From: Rhodocyclaceae bacterium UBA1310
Lineage (GTDB): Bacteria; Pseudomonadota; Gammaproteobacteria; Burkholderiales; Rhodocyclaceae
Assembly (NCBI GenBank): GCA_002307175.1
Contig: DBTS01000120.1
Coordinates: 1,617-19,774, forward strand
DNA: 18,158 nt
Direction of reading: 5' to 3'
The position numbers and the translations under genes are program-made. Below, one piece after another: positions 1 through 8,084 of this stretch. The notes under the pieces were generated by a model. That model saw only the letters and a program-made list of their open reading frames with translations, did no database searches and was not told where the DNA came from. Each line of letters opens with the position of its first letter. The stretch's first letter is position 1.

Positions 1-42
1 GCCCGATCACGCCTTCGCAGTAAGATCACGAACAACTTCTGA

Positions 43-675
43 CTATCTGCGCGTATCCAGCAGCAAGCGCAGCGCCAAACCAGCCAGCACCCCGCCCAGC
101 ACCAGCCGCTGTACCCTGACCCACGCCCGCTGCTTGTCGAAAAACCCGGCTGCGCGACTTGCCAGCAACACGATGCAGGCATTCACCGTCATGCTGATGA
201 CAATCTGCAGCACGCCCAGCATGACAGCCTGGGCAAACACGCTGCCCCGCGCCGGATCAATGAACTGCGGCAGCAGGGAGAGGTACAGCAGCGCAGCCTT
301 GGGATTGAGCAGATTGGTGAGAAAGCCCATGACAAAAAGCTTTCTGTCGCTATACGGCTGCAAACCACTGGCCTGGAAAGACAGGCGCCCTCCCGGCTTG
401 AGCACATTCCAGGCGAGATACAGAAGATAGGCAGCGCCAGCCAGCCGCAGCACGTCGTAAGCAATGGGCACAGCAAACAACAGGGCAGTGATCCCCAGAG
501 AGGTTGCCAGCACATAGACCAGAAAGGCCACGCCTACCCCACCGAGCGACACCAGCCCGGCGCGTCGCCCCTGACACAGTGAGCGCGACACCAGATACAT
601 CATGTTTGGCCCCGGCACGAGAACCATGCCCAGAGCCAGCAAAGCAAAACCCACCAAACCTGTCTGTGTCACCAT
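43..675 (-). CDS. LysE/RhtB-family amino-acid exporter
   Basis: Probable inner-membrane exporter of the LysE/RhtB family (proton-driven efflux of amino acids and derivatives), 210 residues, the usual family length. Visible hallmarks are an N-terminal hydrophobic helix running into PGPN at residues 21-24, the NPK motif at 124-126 within TNLLNPKAALLYLSLLPQF, and about six hydrophobic segments. A GTG at 684 would add three residues, but the ATG at 675 is preferred because AGGGAG lies 8 nt before it, overlapping the end of ilvN. The ilvN stop is only 12 nt upstream, so it is very likely co-transcribed with ilvBN. The substrate cannot be read from the sequence. Context suggests a branched-chain amino acid or a by-product of the pathway (inference). 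The family assignment is firm, the specificity is not. Confidence 0.9.
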   Translation of the reverse strand: MVTQTGLVGFALLALGMVLVPGPNMMYLVSRSLCQGRRAGLVSLGGVGVAFLVYVLATSLGITALLFAVPIAYDVLRLAGAAYLLYLAWNVLKPGGRLSFQASGLQPYSDRKLFVMGFLTNLLNPKAALLYLSLLPQFIDPARGSVFAQAVMLGVLQIVISMTVNACIVLLASRAAGFFDKQRAWVRVQRLVLGGVLAGLALRLLLDTRR

Positions 676-687
676 GCCCCGCACTCC

Positions 688-990
688 CTATTGAAAAAAC
701 GCCTCCAGCTGTTCGAACACGCGCCTGTCGGCACCACGCTGGGCAACGCCGATCACATCTTCAAGCTTTTCCACTTGGCTGATCATCTGCGCCAGACGCG
801 TATCGTTACGCACCAGCAGCCAGATCCGGCTCTCATGCCCGGCATCCACCGGCATGCACAGGATACCTTCAACATTGAACGCACGGCGGGCAAAAAGACC
901 GCACACATGCGACATCACACCTGGATGATTATGCACGGAAAGCTCCAGCACAACCTTCTCAAACACCTGCTCTTCATGTGGGATTCCCAT
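688..990 (-). CDS. ilvN: Acetolactate synthase isozyme I small subunit
   Basis: Regulatory subunit of acetolactate synthase I, which binds valine and stimulates the large subunit in the first common step of Val/Leu/Ile synthesis. The 100-residue product is one ACT domain (about residues 10-85) and lacks the second domain of the longer IlvH type. It closely follows E. coli IlvN from memory: NHPGVMSHVCGLFARRAFNV, then EGILCMPVDAG, then IWLLVRNDTRLAQMISQVEK, ending in FFQ. The start at 990 is supported by GGAGG 7 nt upstream. A single base separates the ilvB stop (TGA) from this ATG, so translation is probably coupled, in line with equal subunit supply. Confidence 0.96.
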   Translation of the reverse strand: MGIPHEEQVFEKVVLELSVHNHPGVMSHVCGLFARRAFNVEGILCMPVDAGHESRIWLLVRNDTRLAQMISQVEKLEDVIGVAQRGADRRVFEQLEAFFQ

Positions 991-991
991 T

Positions 992-2656
992 TCAGCCTCC
1001 GATCATTTCTGTATTGGCCGCTCCCGGGGGCACCATCGGGAACACCTTCTGTTGCACATCAATCGAGCAGTGCACGAGACACGGCCCTTTTGCTTTCAGT
1101 GCTGAGCGCAAGGTGGCACGCGGATCTGGCGACGCATCCAGATCAAACACCTGCATGCCGAAGCCTTCGGCGATCTTCTGAAAGTTGGTATGGCGTTTGT
1201 AATCTGCTGCGAAAATGCGCTTGCCATAAAACATATCCTGCTGCTGATGCACCAGCCCCAGCGACTGGTTGTCCATCACAATGACCTTGACATTCACGCC
1301 TTCTTCAACAGCGGTATCCATCTCCTGAATGTTCATTTTCAGGCTGCCATCGCCGGAGAAACACACCACTGTACGTTCAGGCTGCGCAAGCGATGCCCCA
1401 ATCGATGCCGGCAAACCAAACCCCATGGTTCCAAGCCCGCCGGACGTAAGCCACTGACGGCTGCGCCGGAACGGATAGGCCTGGGCCACCCACATCTGAT
1501 GCTGACCGACATCGGTGACAATCACTGCCTCATCATCAAGCTCTGCTGCCACTGCATGCACCAGACCATAGTGGCTGCAGGGATCTTCCACATGCGGCAA
1601 GGCCAGTGGATGCTGGCGCTTGAGTTCGGCGACGCGCTCGCACCACTGGGTCCGCGGGTTGGCCTGCACCAGGCTGCGCAACGCTTCCACAGCCGCGGCC
1701 ACATCTCCCTGGATGGCCACATCCGGCCGCCTGATCTTGCCCAGCTCCGCCATATCGATATCGATATGGATGATCGCCGCTTTGGGGCAGAACTTATCGG
1801 CGTTGCCAATGGCACGATCATCGAAACGTGCCCCCAGCACCACCAGCAGATCCGCTTCTTCGAGTGCGTAGTTGGTATAGCGGGCACCGTGCATGCCAAG
1901 CATGCCCAGGGACAGGGGATGATCAACCGGCATGGCACCGAGCGCCATCAGCGTCATGGTGGCGGGCAGCCCTGCCTGCTCGGCCAGCGCAGTCACTGCA
2001 GCGCCGGCATTGGCGGCAATCACGCCACCGCCCAGATAAAGCACCGGGGTTTTAGCGGCATTGATCAGCTCGGCAGCACGCCCCAGCAGATCCAGGTTCA
2101 ATTCCGGCGCAGCTCTGCGCAAACCAGGCAGCGGCAGCACAGCAACATCAATGGAAGCCGTCAGCACATCCTTGGGAATGTCGATCCAGACCGGCCCGGG
2201 TCGCCCGGATTCAGCGATCCGGAACGCCTCGGGAATGATGGTGAGGAGATCGCGCACATCCCGCACCAGCCAGTTGTGTTTGGTGATGGGAATCGAGATC
2301 CCGTAGGTATCCACTTCCTGGAAGGCGTCCGTACCGATCATGGCGCTCGGCACCTGTGCCGTGATGCACACCAGCGGAATGGAATCGAGCTTGGCATCGG
2401 CAATCGCCGTTACCAGATTGGTGGCGCCCGGACCACTGGAGGCCAGACAGACTGCCGCGTGACCGGAAACGCGGGCCATCCCCTGCGCGATAAAGCCCGC
2501 TCCCTGTTCGTGGCGGGCCAGTACGTGGCGGATCTGCATGGATTGGGCCAGCGCATCGTACAACGGCAGCGCCGGACCGCCAGGAATCCCTGACACCAGA
2601 CGGATACCCTGCTGTTCCAGCAAACGGACAATCAACTGTGCCCCGGATAAGTGCAT
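992..2656 (-). CDS. ilvB: Acetolactate synthase isozyme I large subunit
   Basis: Catalytic ThDP/FAD-dependent acetohydroxyacid synthase: condenses two pyruvates to 2-acetolactate, or pyruvate with 2-oxobutyrate. The 554-residue product has the three-domain plan. The N-terminal ThDP domain carries the catalytic Glu50 in ARHEQGAGFIAQG. The central domain contains LGARFDDRAIG. The C-terminal domain has the metal/ThDP motif starting at GDGS (Asp436) and ending in the Asn of MDNQSLG. It resembles E. coli IlvB (562 aa) more than IlvI or IlvG, for example GTDAFQEVDTYGISIPITKH and the ending VFPMVPPGAANTEM. The start at 2656 has AGGAG 7 nt upstream. A leader peptide and terminator lie directly upstream, so expression is probably controlled by attenuation. 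Confidence 0.97.
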   Translation of the reverse strand: MHLSGAQLIVRLLEQQGIRLVSGIPGGPALPLYDALAQSMQIRHVLARHEQGAGFIAQGMARVSGHAAVCLASSGPGATNLVTAIADAKLDSIPLVCITAQVPSAMIGTDAFQEVDTYGISIPITKHNWLVRDVRDLLTIIPEAFRIAESGRPGPVWIDIPKDVLTASIDVAVLPLPGLRRAAPELNLDLLGRAAELINAAKTPVLYLGGGVIAANAGAAVTALAEQAGLPATMTLMALGAMPVDHPLSLGMLGMHGARYTNYALEEADLLVVLGARFDDRAIGNADKFCPKAAIIHIDIDMAELGKIRRPDVAIQGDVAAAVEALRSLVQANPRTQWCERVAELKRQHPLALPHVEDPCSHYGLVHAVAAELDDEAVIVTDVGQHQMWVAQAYPFRRSRQWLTSGGLGTMGFGLPASIGASLAQPERTVVCFSGDGSLKMNIQEMDTAVEEGVNVKVIVMDNQSLGLVHQQQDMFYGKRIFAADYKRHTNFQKIAEGFGMQVFDLDASPDPRATLRSALKAKGPCLVHCSIDVQQKVFPMVPPGAANTEMIGG

Positions 2657-2703
2657 GTTCGTGCTCCTGATCTTGAAGTGGGCCGGTGACCGTGCGGAGG
2701 AAT

Positions 2704-2738
2704 AAAAAAACCCCGCCCGGCTTAGCGCCGGCGGGGTT
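2704..2738 (-). terminator. ilvBN attenuator (intrinsic terminator before ilvB)
   Basis: On the minus strand a stem of 9 bp (AACCCCGCC with GGCGGGGTT), extended by 3 bp after a bulge, is followed by seven Ts. It lies 27 nt after the stop of the valine-rich leader ORF and 47 nt before ilvB, where an attenuator is expected. A competing pairing is visible: CGGCGC at 2725-2730, inside this hairpin, is complementary to GCGCCG at 2769-2774, the last two sense codons of the leader. A ribosome stalled on the upstream Val codons would leave that segment free to pair and so prevent the terminator (inference from the known mechanism in E. coli). Confidence 0.88.
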
Positions 2739-2765
2739 GGAATCCTTGAGCCTGACTCCGTCCCG

Positions 2766-2867
2766 TTACGGCGCGTTGCCGCCTACGCCTACTACTACGC
2801 GTACGACTACAGCTACTGCGAAAGCAGCAGGGGCAGAGAGGTCGGCGAAGCAGCGAGCGGAGTTCAC
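2766..2867 (-). CDS. ivbL: ilvBN operon leader peptide (IvbL-like)
   Basis: Short leader ORF whose translation senses charged valine tRNA. With a GTG start at 2867 it codes for 33 residues ending in AVAVVVRVVVGVGGNAP. E. coli IvbL (32 aa) ends in AVVVVRVVVVVGNAP, so the Val run, the central Arg and the GNAP end are conserved, although leader peptides diverge quickly. Eight of the 33 residues are Val, seven encoded by GTA. Stop is TAA. The frame and the end are firm. The start is not: there is no ATG in frame and no good ribosome site before the GTG. A TTG at 2933 with GAGG 10 nt upstream would give a longer peptide. The GTG is preferred because the length then matches E. coli. Confidence 0.8.
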   Translation of the reverse strand: MNSARCFADLSAPAAFAVAVVVRVVVGVGGNAP

Positions 2868-2991
2868 GAGATGAAAGCCAAACAGAAGTGAGAAACGCGA
2901 TTCAATTGAAGCACAGGTGACGACAACATACAAGAGTGACCATCCTCAACCTAGCTCAGACCATTCGGGCAGCTCCTGGTAAAAAAGCTTT
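2868..2991 (-). promoter_or_regulatory. Region between fadD and the ilvBN leader, expected to hold the ilvBN promoter
   Basis: This 124-nt stretch separates the fadD stop from the leader ORF and should hold the ilvBN promoter. No convincing -35/-10 pair was found. The best minus-strand candidates are weak (TTGTAT or TTGTCG upstream, TTCAAT or TTGAAT downstream, near 2897-2933). No CRP-like TGTGA-N6-TCACA site was recognised. No hairpin terminator for fadD is visible either: AAAAGCTTTT at 2984-2993 is an AT-only palindrome without a loop. Some fadD transcription may therefore read into the attenuator. Confidence 0.4.
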
Positions 2992-4680
2992 TCAGCCAAT
3001 AGCTTGCACATTCCGGAGCTCTTCGTCCCGCAAGGCGCGACGCAAAATTTTACCAACATTGGTCTTGGGCAAATCACTTCTGAATTCAATCAGGTGCGGC
3101 ACCTTGTAACCCGTCAGCCCCCGCTTGCAATGTGCAATCAAAGCCTGCGGCGAGAGCGCCGGATCTTTGCGCACCACAAAGATTTTTACGGCCTCGCCAG
3201 TGTGCTCGCAAGGCACACCAATGGCTGCGACTTCGGCAACGCCGGGATGGCTTGAAACGACATCCTCGACTTCATTGGGGTAAACGTTGAAACCCGACAC
3301 CAGAATCATGTCTTTCTTGCGATCAACGATGCGCACGAAACCCTGCTCGTCGATCACGGCCACATCCCCTGTACGCAGAAAACCATCAGGCGTCATCACC
3401 CGGGCCGTTTCATCGGGGGCATTCCAATAACCCTTCATCATCTGGGGGCCATGCATGCACAATTCCCCCGCTTCACCGGCAGGCACTTCCCGGCCCTCCT
3501 CGTCGCGCAGAGAAACCACTGTTGAGGGCAGCGGCAACCCGATGGAGCCACTGTATTCGGTCTGGTTCAACGGGCAACAGCAGACAGCGGGAGATGCCTC
3601 GGTGAGGCCATAAGCCTCAACCAGTGCCTGCCCTGTCACCTCGCGCCATTTATCAACCACCGCACGCTGCAGCGACATGCCGCCCGAGAACGAGAGTTTC
3701 AGCGAGGAGAAATCCAGTTTATGGAAATGCGGGTGATGCAACAGCGCATTGAACAGGGTGTTGACTCCGGAAATCACCGACCACGGATACTTTGAGAGTT
3801 CCCGGATAAAGCCCTTGAGGTCACGCGGGTTGGTGATCAGCAGATTGCGTGCGCCTATCATGAAGAACACGAAACAGTTCGCGGTCAGCGAGAAGATATG
3901 ATAAAGCGGTAAGGCGGTAACGATTGTTTCTCCCCCCCAGCGCAGATTCGAACCAATCCACACGTGTGCCTGCTGCAGGTTGGCAAGCACGCTGCCATGC
4001 GTAAGCATGGCACCACGCGAAACGCCAGTGGTTCCCCCCGTGTACTGCAGGAAGGCAATGTCTTCACGCGTCACGTCCACCGGCTGGAATTCGTGGCGTG
4101 AGCCCTGATGCAGCGCCTCTGACAAACGCTTCCAGGAGGGCAGATGCCACTTCGGCACGAGCTTCTTGACATGCTTGACGATGAAATCGACGGCCCGCCC
4201 CTTGACTGCCCCCAGCATCTCGCCAAGACTCGTCACCATCACATGCCGCACCTGCGTCTGGCCAATCACGGCTTGCAGGGTATGGATGAAATTCTCCATG
4301 ATCACGATGGCTTCCGCCCCGGAATCCCGCAACTGGTGCTCCAGCTCCCGCGCCGTATACAGTGGATTGCAGTTGACCACGGTATAGCCGGCACGCAGCG
4401 CACCAAACATGCACACCGGATACTGCAGCACGTTTGGCATCATCAGAGCAATGCGGGTGCCCTTCGGTAACTTCAGGGTGTGCTGCAGATACGCCGCAAA
4501 GCGCGCGGACAGTGTATCCACCTGCTTGAAGGTAAGCTGCGCACCCATGTTGATATAGGCAACGTTTTCACCCCAGCGGGCAACCCCCTTGGCAAAAAAA
4601 TCCGCGAGTGACGCGTACTCGGTCACATCGATTTCCACCGGAACCCCGGCCGGATAGCTTTTCAGCCAGACTTTTTCCAT
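2992..4680 (-). CDS. fadD: Long-chain fatty-acid--CoA ligase
   Basis: ATP-dependent acyl-CoA synthetase: activates long-chain fatty acids to acyl-CoA at the inner membrane for beta-oxidation or lipid use. The 562-residue protein aligns along its whole length with E. coli FadD (561 aa). It has the AMP-binding loop YTGGTTGVSRG starting at Tyr213 and the ANL/FACS signature GDVAVIDEQGFVRIVDRKKD followed by MILVSGFNVYPNE. It ends in a domain with SNVGKILRR-like TNVGKILRRALRDE. The frame stays open for 23 codons further upstream, but the start at 4680 is chosen because GGGGGAG lies just before it and MEKVWLKSYPAGVP matches the E. coli N-terminus. It stands alone: 140 nt separate it from addA, and no FadR or PsrA operator was recognised there. 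Confidence 0.96.
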   Translation of the reverse strand: MEKVWLKSYPAGVPVEIDVTEYASLADFFAKGVARWGENVAYINMGAQLTFKQVDTLSARFAAYLQHTLKLPKGTRIALMMPNVLQYPVCMFGALRAGYTVVNCNPLYTARELEHQLRDSGAEAIVIMENFIHTLQAVIGQTQVRHVMVTSLGEMLGAVKGRAVDFIVKHVKKLVPKWHLPSWKRLSEALHQGSRHEFQPVDVTREDIAFLQYTGGTTGVSRGAMLTHGSVLANLQQAHVWIGSNLRWGGETIVTALPLYHIFSLTANCFVFFMIGARNLLITNPRDLKGFIRELSKYPWSVISGVNTLFNALLHHPHFHKLDFSSLKLSFSGGMSLQRAVVDKWREVTGQALVEAYGLTEASPAVCCCPLNQTEYSGSIGLPLPSTVVSLRDEEGREVPAGEAGELCMHGPQMMKGYWNAPDETARVMTPDGFLRTGDVAVIDEQGFVRIVDRKKDMILVSGFNVYPNEVEDVVSSHPGVAEVAAIGVPCEHTGEAVKIFVVRKDPALSPQALIAHCKRGLTGYKVPHLIEFRSDLPKTNVGKILRRALRDEELRNVQAIG

Positions 4681-4820
4681 GTGTGCTCCCCCTCTGCCCC
4701 CGCAGACACTTGCAAAAGCGCCCCCAACTCTGGTACGCCTTTTTGACAAAGTGCGAGAGGATACAGCAAGCAGAATGGAAGTCCACCCGAGAAAACAACC
4801 AGGGGGCGACTAGAGGGCGG

Positions 4821-7800
4821 CTACAGAGAAATTTCTCCTCCGTCTGTAAACACCAGCATGGCCCTAACCTCCTTAGAGGGGAAAACTGCACTTAAAACAT
4901 CGCGATATGTCGCCAATTGCTCACGATAAGCCTGCATCAGCTCATCTTCAGGCGCGCTTCCGCTTTTGTAGTCCAGCACCCAGACGGCGTCTTCCGCTTC
5001 CACCCAACGGTCAATCCGTCCAAGACTGCCGTCCGGTGTCACGAAACTGGTTTCGTTGCCCGCCCGCCGATATTGCGCAGGATCGAAAAACCGCTGCAAT
5101 GTAGGGCGACTGAACAGCTTGCGCGCAGTCTTCTCCACTTCCGGCGCCACCGTGGGTAGCGGCAATCCGCCACTGGCAGCCTCCAGCCAGGCATGCATGG
5201 CAGTACCAAACGCCAGCGCGCGGCGCGCGGCGGGCGATGTGATTTCCTCGGAGTGCTGACGCAGTTGCCCCACCTGGATGGGGCCGGGCCGGGTGGACTC
5301 GATCTCTTGTGGCAGCGCTACGGCAGCGCTCTGAGACGCCCCAGCTTCCACTGCGGCAAGTTCCCCATAACAAAGCTCGCCCTCTGCAAGACGTGCCACA
5401 GCCCCCTCGATCCGGCGGTAATGTGTACCCGCTGGATCGGACCGGCCTGCCACGCCACTCACAATCAGTACCTGTTCGGCACGGGTAATGGCCACATAGA
5501 GCAGATTCAGATCCTCGCGCCCGGCGGCAAACGCTTCTGCCTCCAGAATCCTGGCGCGGGAACGGCCGGCCTCTCCCACGCGGCCAAGCAGGGAAAAATG
5601 CGTCGGCAACATCTCCCCGGGAGGCCAATCCATTGCCACGCCATAGCCCTCCTGGCCACGGCTCGACACATGTGCATCAATCAGCCAGACGATGGGCGCT
5701 TCAAGCCCCTTGGAGCCGTGAATCGTCATGATCCGCACACGCCCGGCATCATCCTGGGCGGCTGCAATCAGACCTTCATCCGGCGCCTCGTCATCAGAGG
5801 AGGAGAGACGCTGCAGCTCATCGACAAAACGTGTGAGGCTGGGATAGCGCCCACCATCGACATTGAGCGCGAGTTCGAGCATCGCCTCCATGTTGGCGCA
5901 GATGCCAGGCCAGATCTCTTCGGGGACGGCTGCCCGACAACGCGACATCCAGTCCGACTCGTGCAGGATACGATCCAGCAGATCATGGGCGGGAAGATTG
6001 CCGGCGGCCTCCAGCCACCCGCGCAGCAATCTCAGCGCGCGCGGCAAGGGCCCTCCTCCGGCCTTCTCTGCCAAACCCGGCAAAGCATCCCACCAACATT
6101 TCTGGCGATCTTCGGAGAGCGCCAGCAAAGCATCGTCCCCCAGGCCAAAAGCGGGGGTACGCAGCACGTGTGCCAGCGCCAGATTATCCGTGGGGCACGC
6201 CAGAAACCGCAGCACGGCCATCAGATCTGCCGCTTCCAGGGTATCGAGCAAACCGCCTCGCCCCGGGCTCAGATACGGAATCCCGGCCTGTCGCAGTGCG
6301 GCTTCATAGATCCCCAGATAGGTTTTCCGGCGCGTCAGGATCAATACATCCGAGTAGCGTGCGCGGCGCGGGCTTCCATTCTTGTCACACACCATGGCAG
6401 TCGCCACGATCTGCCTGATGCGCTCGGCGAGATTCCGCGCTTCACTTGCCCGGCGGATGTCTTCTGCCTCCACACGGGGCTGTTGCAGCGGATTCCGCAA
6501 ACCTTCCCCATCCTGCTCAGGCAGCACGGCATCGTCTTCGGCACTCACCAGCGGCATCACCTCGATGCGTGCCGGCCATGTCGCACGCTCCGAGGTCTGC
6601 TCGGTAAATCCGGCAAACTCGGGGACATCCCGAAACACTTCATTAACCAGCGCATTGACCTGCGCTGCATTGCGAAAGGTATGTGCCGTATGCACGTGCA
6701 CCGCAGCGAAATGGGTTTCCAGATACTCTGCTGCGGCCACGAACAGCCCCGGTTCGGCGCGCCTGAAACGATAGATGGATTGTTTCGGGTCACCCACCAG
6801 AAACACATTCGGGCGCACCAGCCCGGTTCCCGCGTAGGCATCGAACCAGCCACGCAGGATGCGCCATTGCAAGGGGTTGGTATCCTGAAACTCATCGAGC
6901 AGAATCTGCTTGTAGCGCGCATCCAGGCGCGCCTGCAGATAGGCGGCTGTGCCTTCGTTGGCAAGCAGCTTGTCGACCTCGACTTCGAGATCGGAGAAGT
7001 CCATGCTGCGGCGCTGCTGCTTGATGCCATCAAGTTTATCGAGCAAGGCCATGCCGACCCGCAGGGCATGGCCGTTGTACTCGGCGTTGTATTGATCCTG
7101 GAGTGCATCCTGGGCATCACGCACCGCACCACACAACTCGGCAAAACGCCTTTGCAGGGCCTCGACACCAGGTTCGCCATGCAAAGTCTGGTAGGCCTTG
7201 ACTGGCTTGAGTGCACGCGGCTCGCCCTTGCCGGTCAGCAAAGCTTCACGCAGCTGCTCAAAACGCTGCTGGTTTTCTGCCGCAGCGAGCACCATCTGCA
7301 GTTGCGCAGCCATACTCTCGGCCTTGGCACCCGCACCTGCCAGCATGCCGATGAATTCTTCGATATCGCCCAGGCGATTGGCCGAAAACAGCCTTTCCAG
7401 CGGATCAGAACCTGCCCCGAAAGTTGTCGCCAGCCAATCGCCAAGGCCCTCTGCGCCGCCTATCACCTGGCACCACACGCGCCACTCTGCGCGGCGCTCG
7501 ATAAACGCCCGCATCAGGCGGCGGGTCATGTAGGCTCCGGTTTCGGCATACAGATACAGCAGCGATTGCGCCACGGCAGATTCCGCATCGCGCGCACAGT
7601 CTGCCGCCAGCTGCACCCAGGCTTCATCAAGCAGCCCGGCGGCAGCCTCATCAAGCGCACGCCCGGCCAGCCCGCTGTCGAGCGGAGCCCCCGCCAGCAA
7701 TCGCGCAAACCAGCCGTGAAAGGTAGTCACCGTCGGGCCGGGCTGCGCATAGGCCAGCTCTTCATACAGGCGCCGTGCGCGTGGCAACTGGGCACGCGCC

Positions 7801-8084
7801 TCATCGGCGCGCAAGCCGCGCATCTGCAGCGCCCGCAATGCTTCTACCTCCGGCAGCATGGCCAGTTCTGCGAGCAGGTTGCGCAGGCGGGATTCGATTT
7901 CGCGCGCAGCCTTGCGGGTATAGGTAATCGCCAGAATCTCGCCGGGCCGCACACCGGCAAGCAGAATGCGCAGAATGCGGGCAGTCAGCATCCAGGTTTT
8001 GCCGCTGCCTGCACAGGCTTCAACGATGACGCTGCGCGCAGGCTCAAGTGCCAGATATCGGTCTGCAATCTGTTCGGGGGTCAT
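4821..8084 (-). CDS. addA: AddA-type helicase-nuclease (UvrD-like helicase with C-terminal nuclease)
   Basis: Helicase/nuclease subunit of the AddAB complex, which resects double-strand DNA breaks for RecA loading (the role RecBCD has in E. coli). Of 1087 residues, the first ~900 form a UvrD/Rep-type superfamily 1 helicase: Walker A ACAGSGKT at 23-30, motif II LLDEFQDTNPLQW around Asp397, motif V MTIHGSKGLE and motif VI LLYVAITRAEQVLIVSG. The C-terminal domain is a PD-(D/E)XK nuclease: GTAMHAWLE, GRIDRW, LDYKSG (Asp1038, Lys1040) and a following Q/Y helix. The start at 8084 overlaps the addB stop by ATGA and has AAGGAG 8 nt upstream. A start at 8123 is possible but adds 13 unlikely residues. 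RecB is the other candidate, but the partner gene is AddB-like and no recC or recD is present. Confidence 0.92.
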   Translation of the reverse strand: MTPEQIADRYLALEPARSVIVEACAGSGKTWMLTARILRILLAGVRPGEILAITYTRKAAREIESRLRNLLAELAMLPEVEALRALQMRGLRADEARAQLPRARRLYEELAYAQPGPTVTTFHGWFARLLAGAPLDSGLAGRALDEAAAGLLDEAWVQLAADCARDAESAVAQSLLYLYAETGAYMTRRLMRAFIERRAEWRVWCQVIGGAEGLGDWLATTFGAGSDPLERLFSANRLGDIEEFIGMLAGAGAKAESMAAQLQMVLAAAENQQRFEQLREALLTGKGEPRALKPVKAYQTLHGEPGVEALQRRFAELCGAVRDAQDALQDQYNAEYNGHALRVGMALLDKLDGIKQQRRSMDFSDLEVEVDKLLANEGTAAYLQARLDARYKQILLDEFQDTNPLQWRILRGWFDAYAGTGLVRPNVFLVGDPKQSIYRFRRAEPGLFVAAAEYLETHFAAVHVHTAHTFRNAAQVNALVNEVFRDVPEFAGFTEQTSERATWPARIEVMPLVSAEDDAVLPEQDGEGLRNPLQQPRVEAEDIRRASEARNLAERIRQIVATAMVCDKNGSPRRARYSDVLILTRRKTYLGIYEAALRQAGIPYLSPGRGGLLDTLEAADLMAVLRFLACPTDNLALAHVLRTPAFGLGDDALLALSEDRQKCWWDALPGLAEKAGGGPLPRALRLLRGWLEAAGNLPAHDLLDRILHESDWMSRCRAAVPEEIWPGICANMEAMLELALNVDGGRYPSLTRFVDELQRLSSSDDEAPDEGLIAAAQDDAGRVRIMTIHGSKGLEAPIVWLIDAHVSSRGQEGYGVAMDWPPGEMLPTHFSLLGRVGEAGRSRARILEAEAFAAGREDLNLLYVAITRAEQVLIVSGVAGRSDPAGTHYRRIEGAVARLAEGELCYGELAAVEAGASQSAAVALPQEIESTRPGPIQVGQLRQHSEEITSPAARRALAFGTAMHAWLEAASGGLPLPTVAPEVEKTARKLFSRPTLQRFFDPAQYRRAGNETSFVTPDGSLGRIDRWVEAEDAVWVLDYKSGSAPEDELMQAYREQLATYRDVLSAVFPSKEVRAMLVFTDGGEISL

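Noticed and set aside
1750..1769. Perfect 20-bp palindrome CCATATCGATATCGATATGG inside ilvB
   Set aside because: It encodes the conserved HIDIDM stretch. Alternating ATC and GAT codons create the symmetry by themselves. An operator there would need conservation at synonymous sites.
1190..2593. 467-codon plus-strand frame opposite ilvB
   Set aside because: Shadow of ilvB: His/Gln-rich translation typical of antisense frames, and no ribosome site.
2902..2943. ATG-started 13-codon frame (MVTLVCCRHLCFN) upstream of the leader
   Set aside because: GAGG abuts the ATG, too close for a ribosome site, and Val/Leu content is low. The downstream Val-rich frame matches IvbL far better.
4681..4749. 23-residue N-terminal extension of FadD
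   Set aside because: The internal ATG at 4680 has a strong GGGGGAG site and matches the E. coli N-terminus. The extension has no similarity to the family.
4826..4837. Palindrome GAGAAATTTCTC at the end of addA
   Set aside because: It has no loop and no T-run, so it is not a terminator. A 12-bp palindrome is expected by chance in 18 kb.
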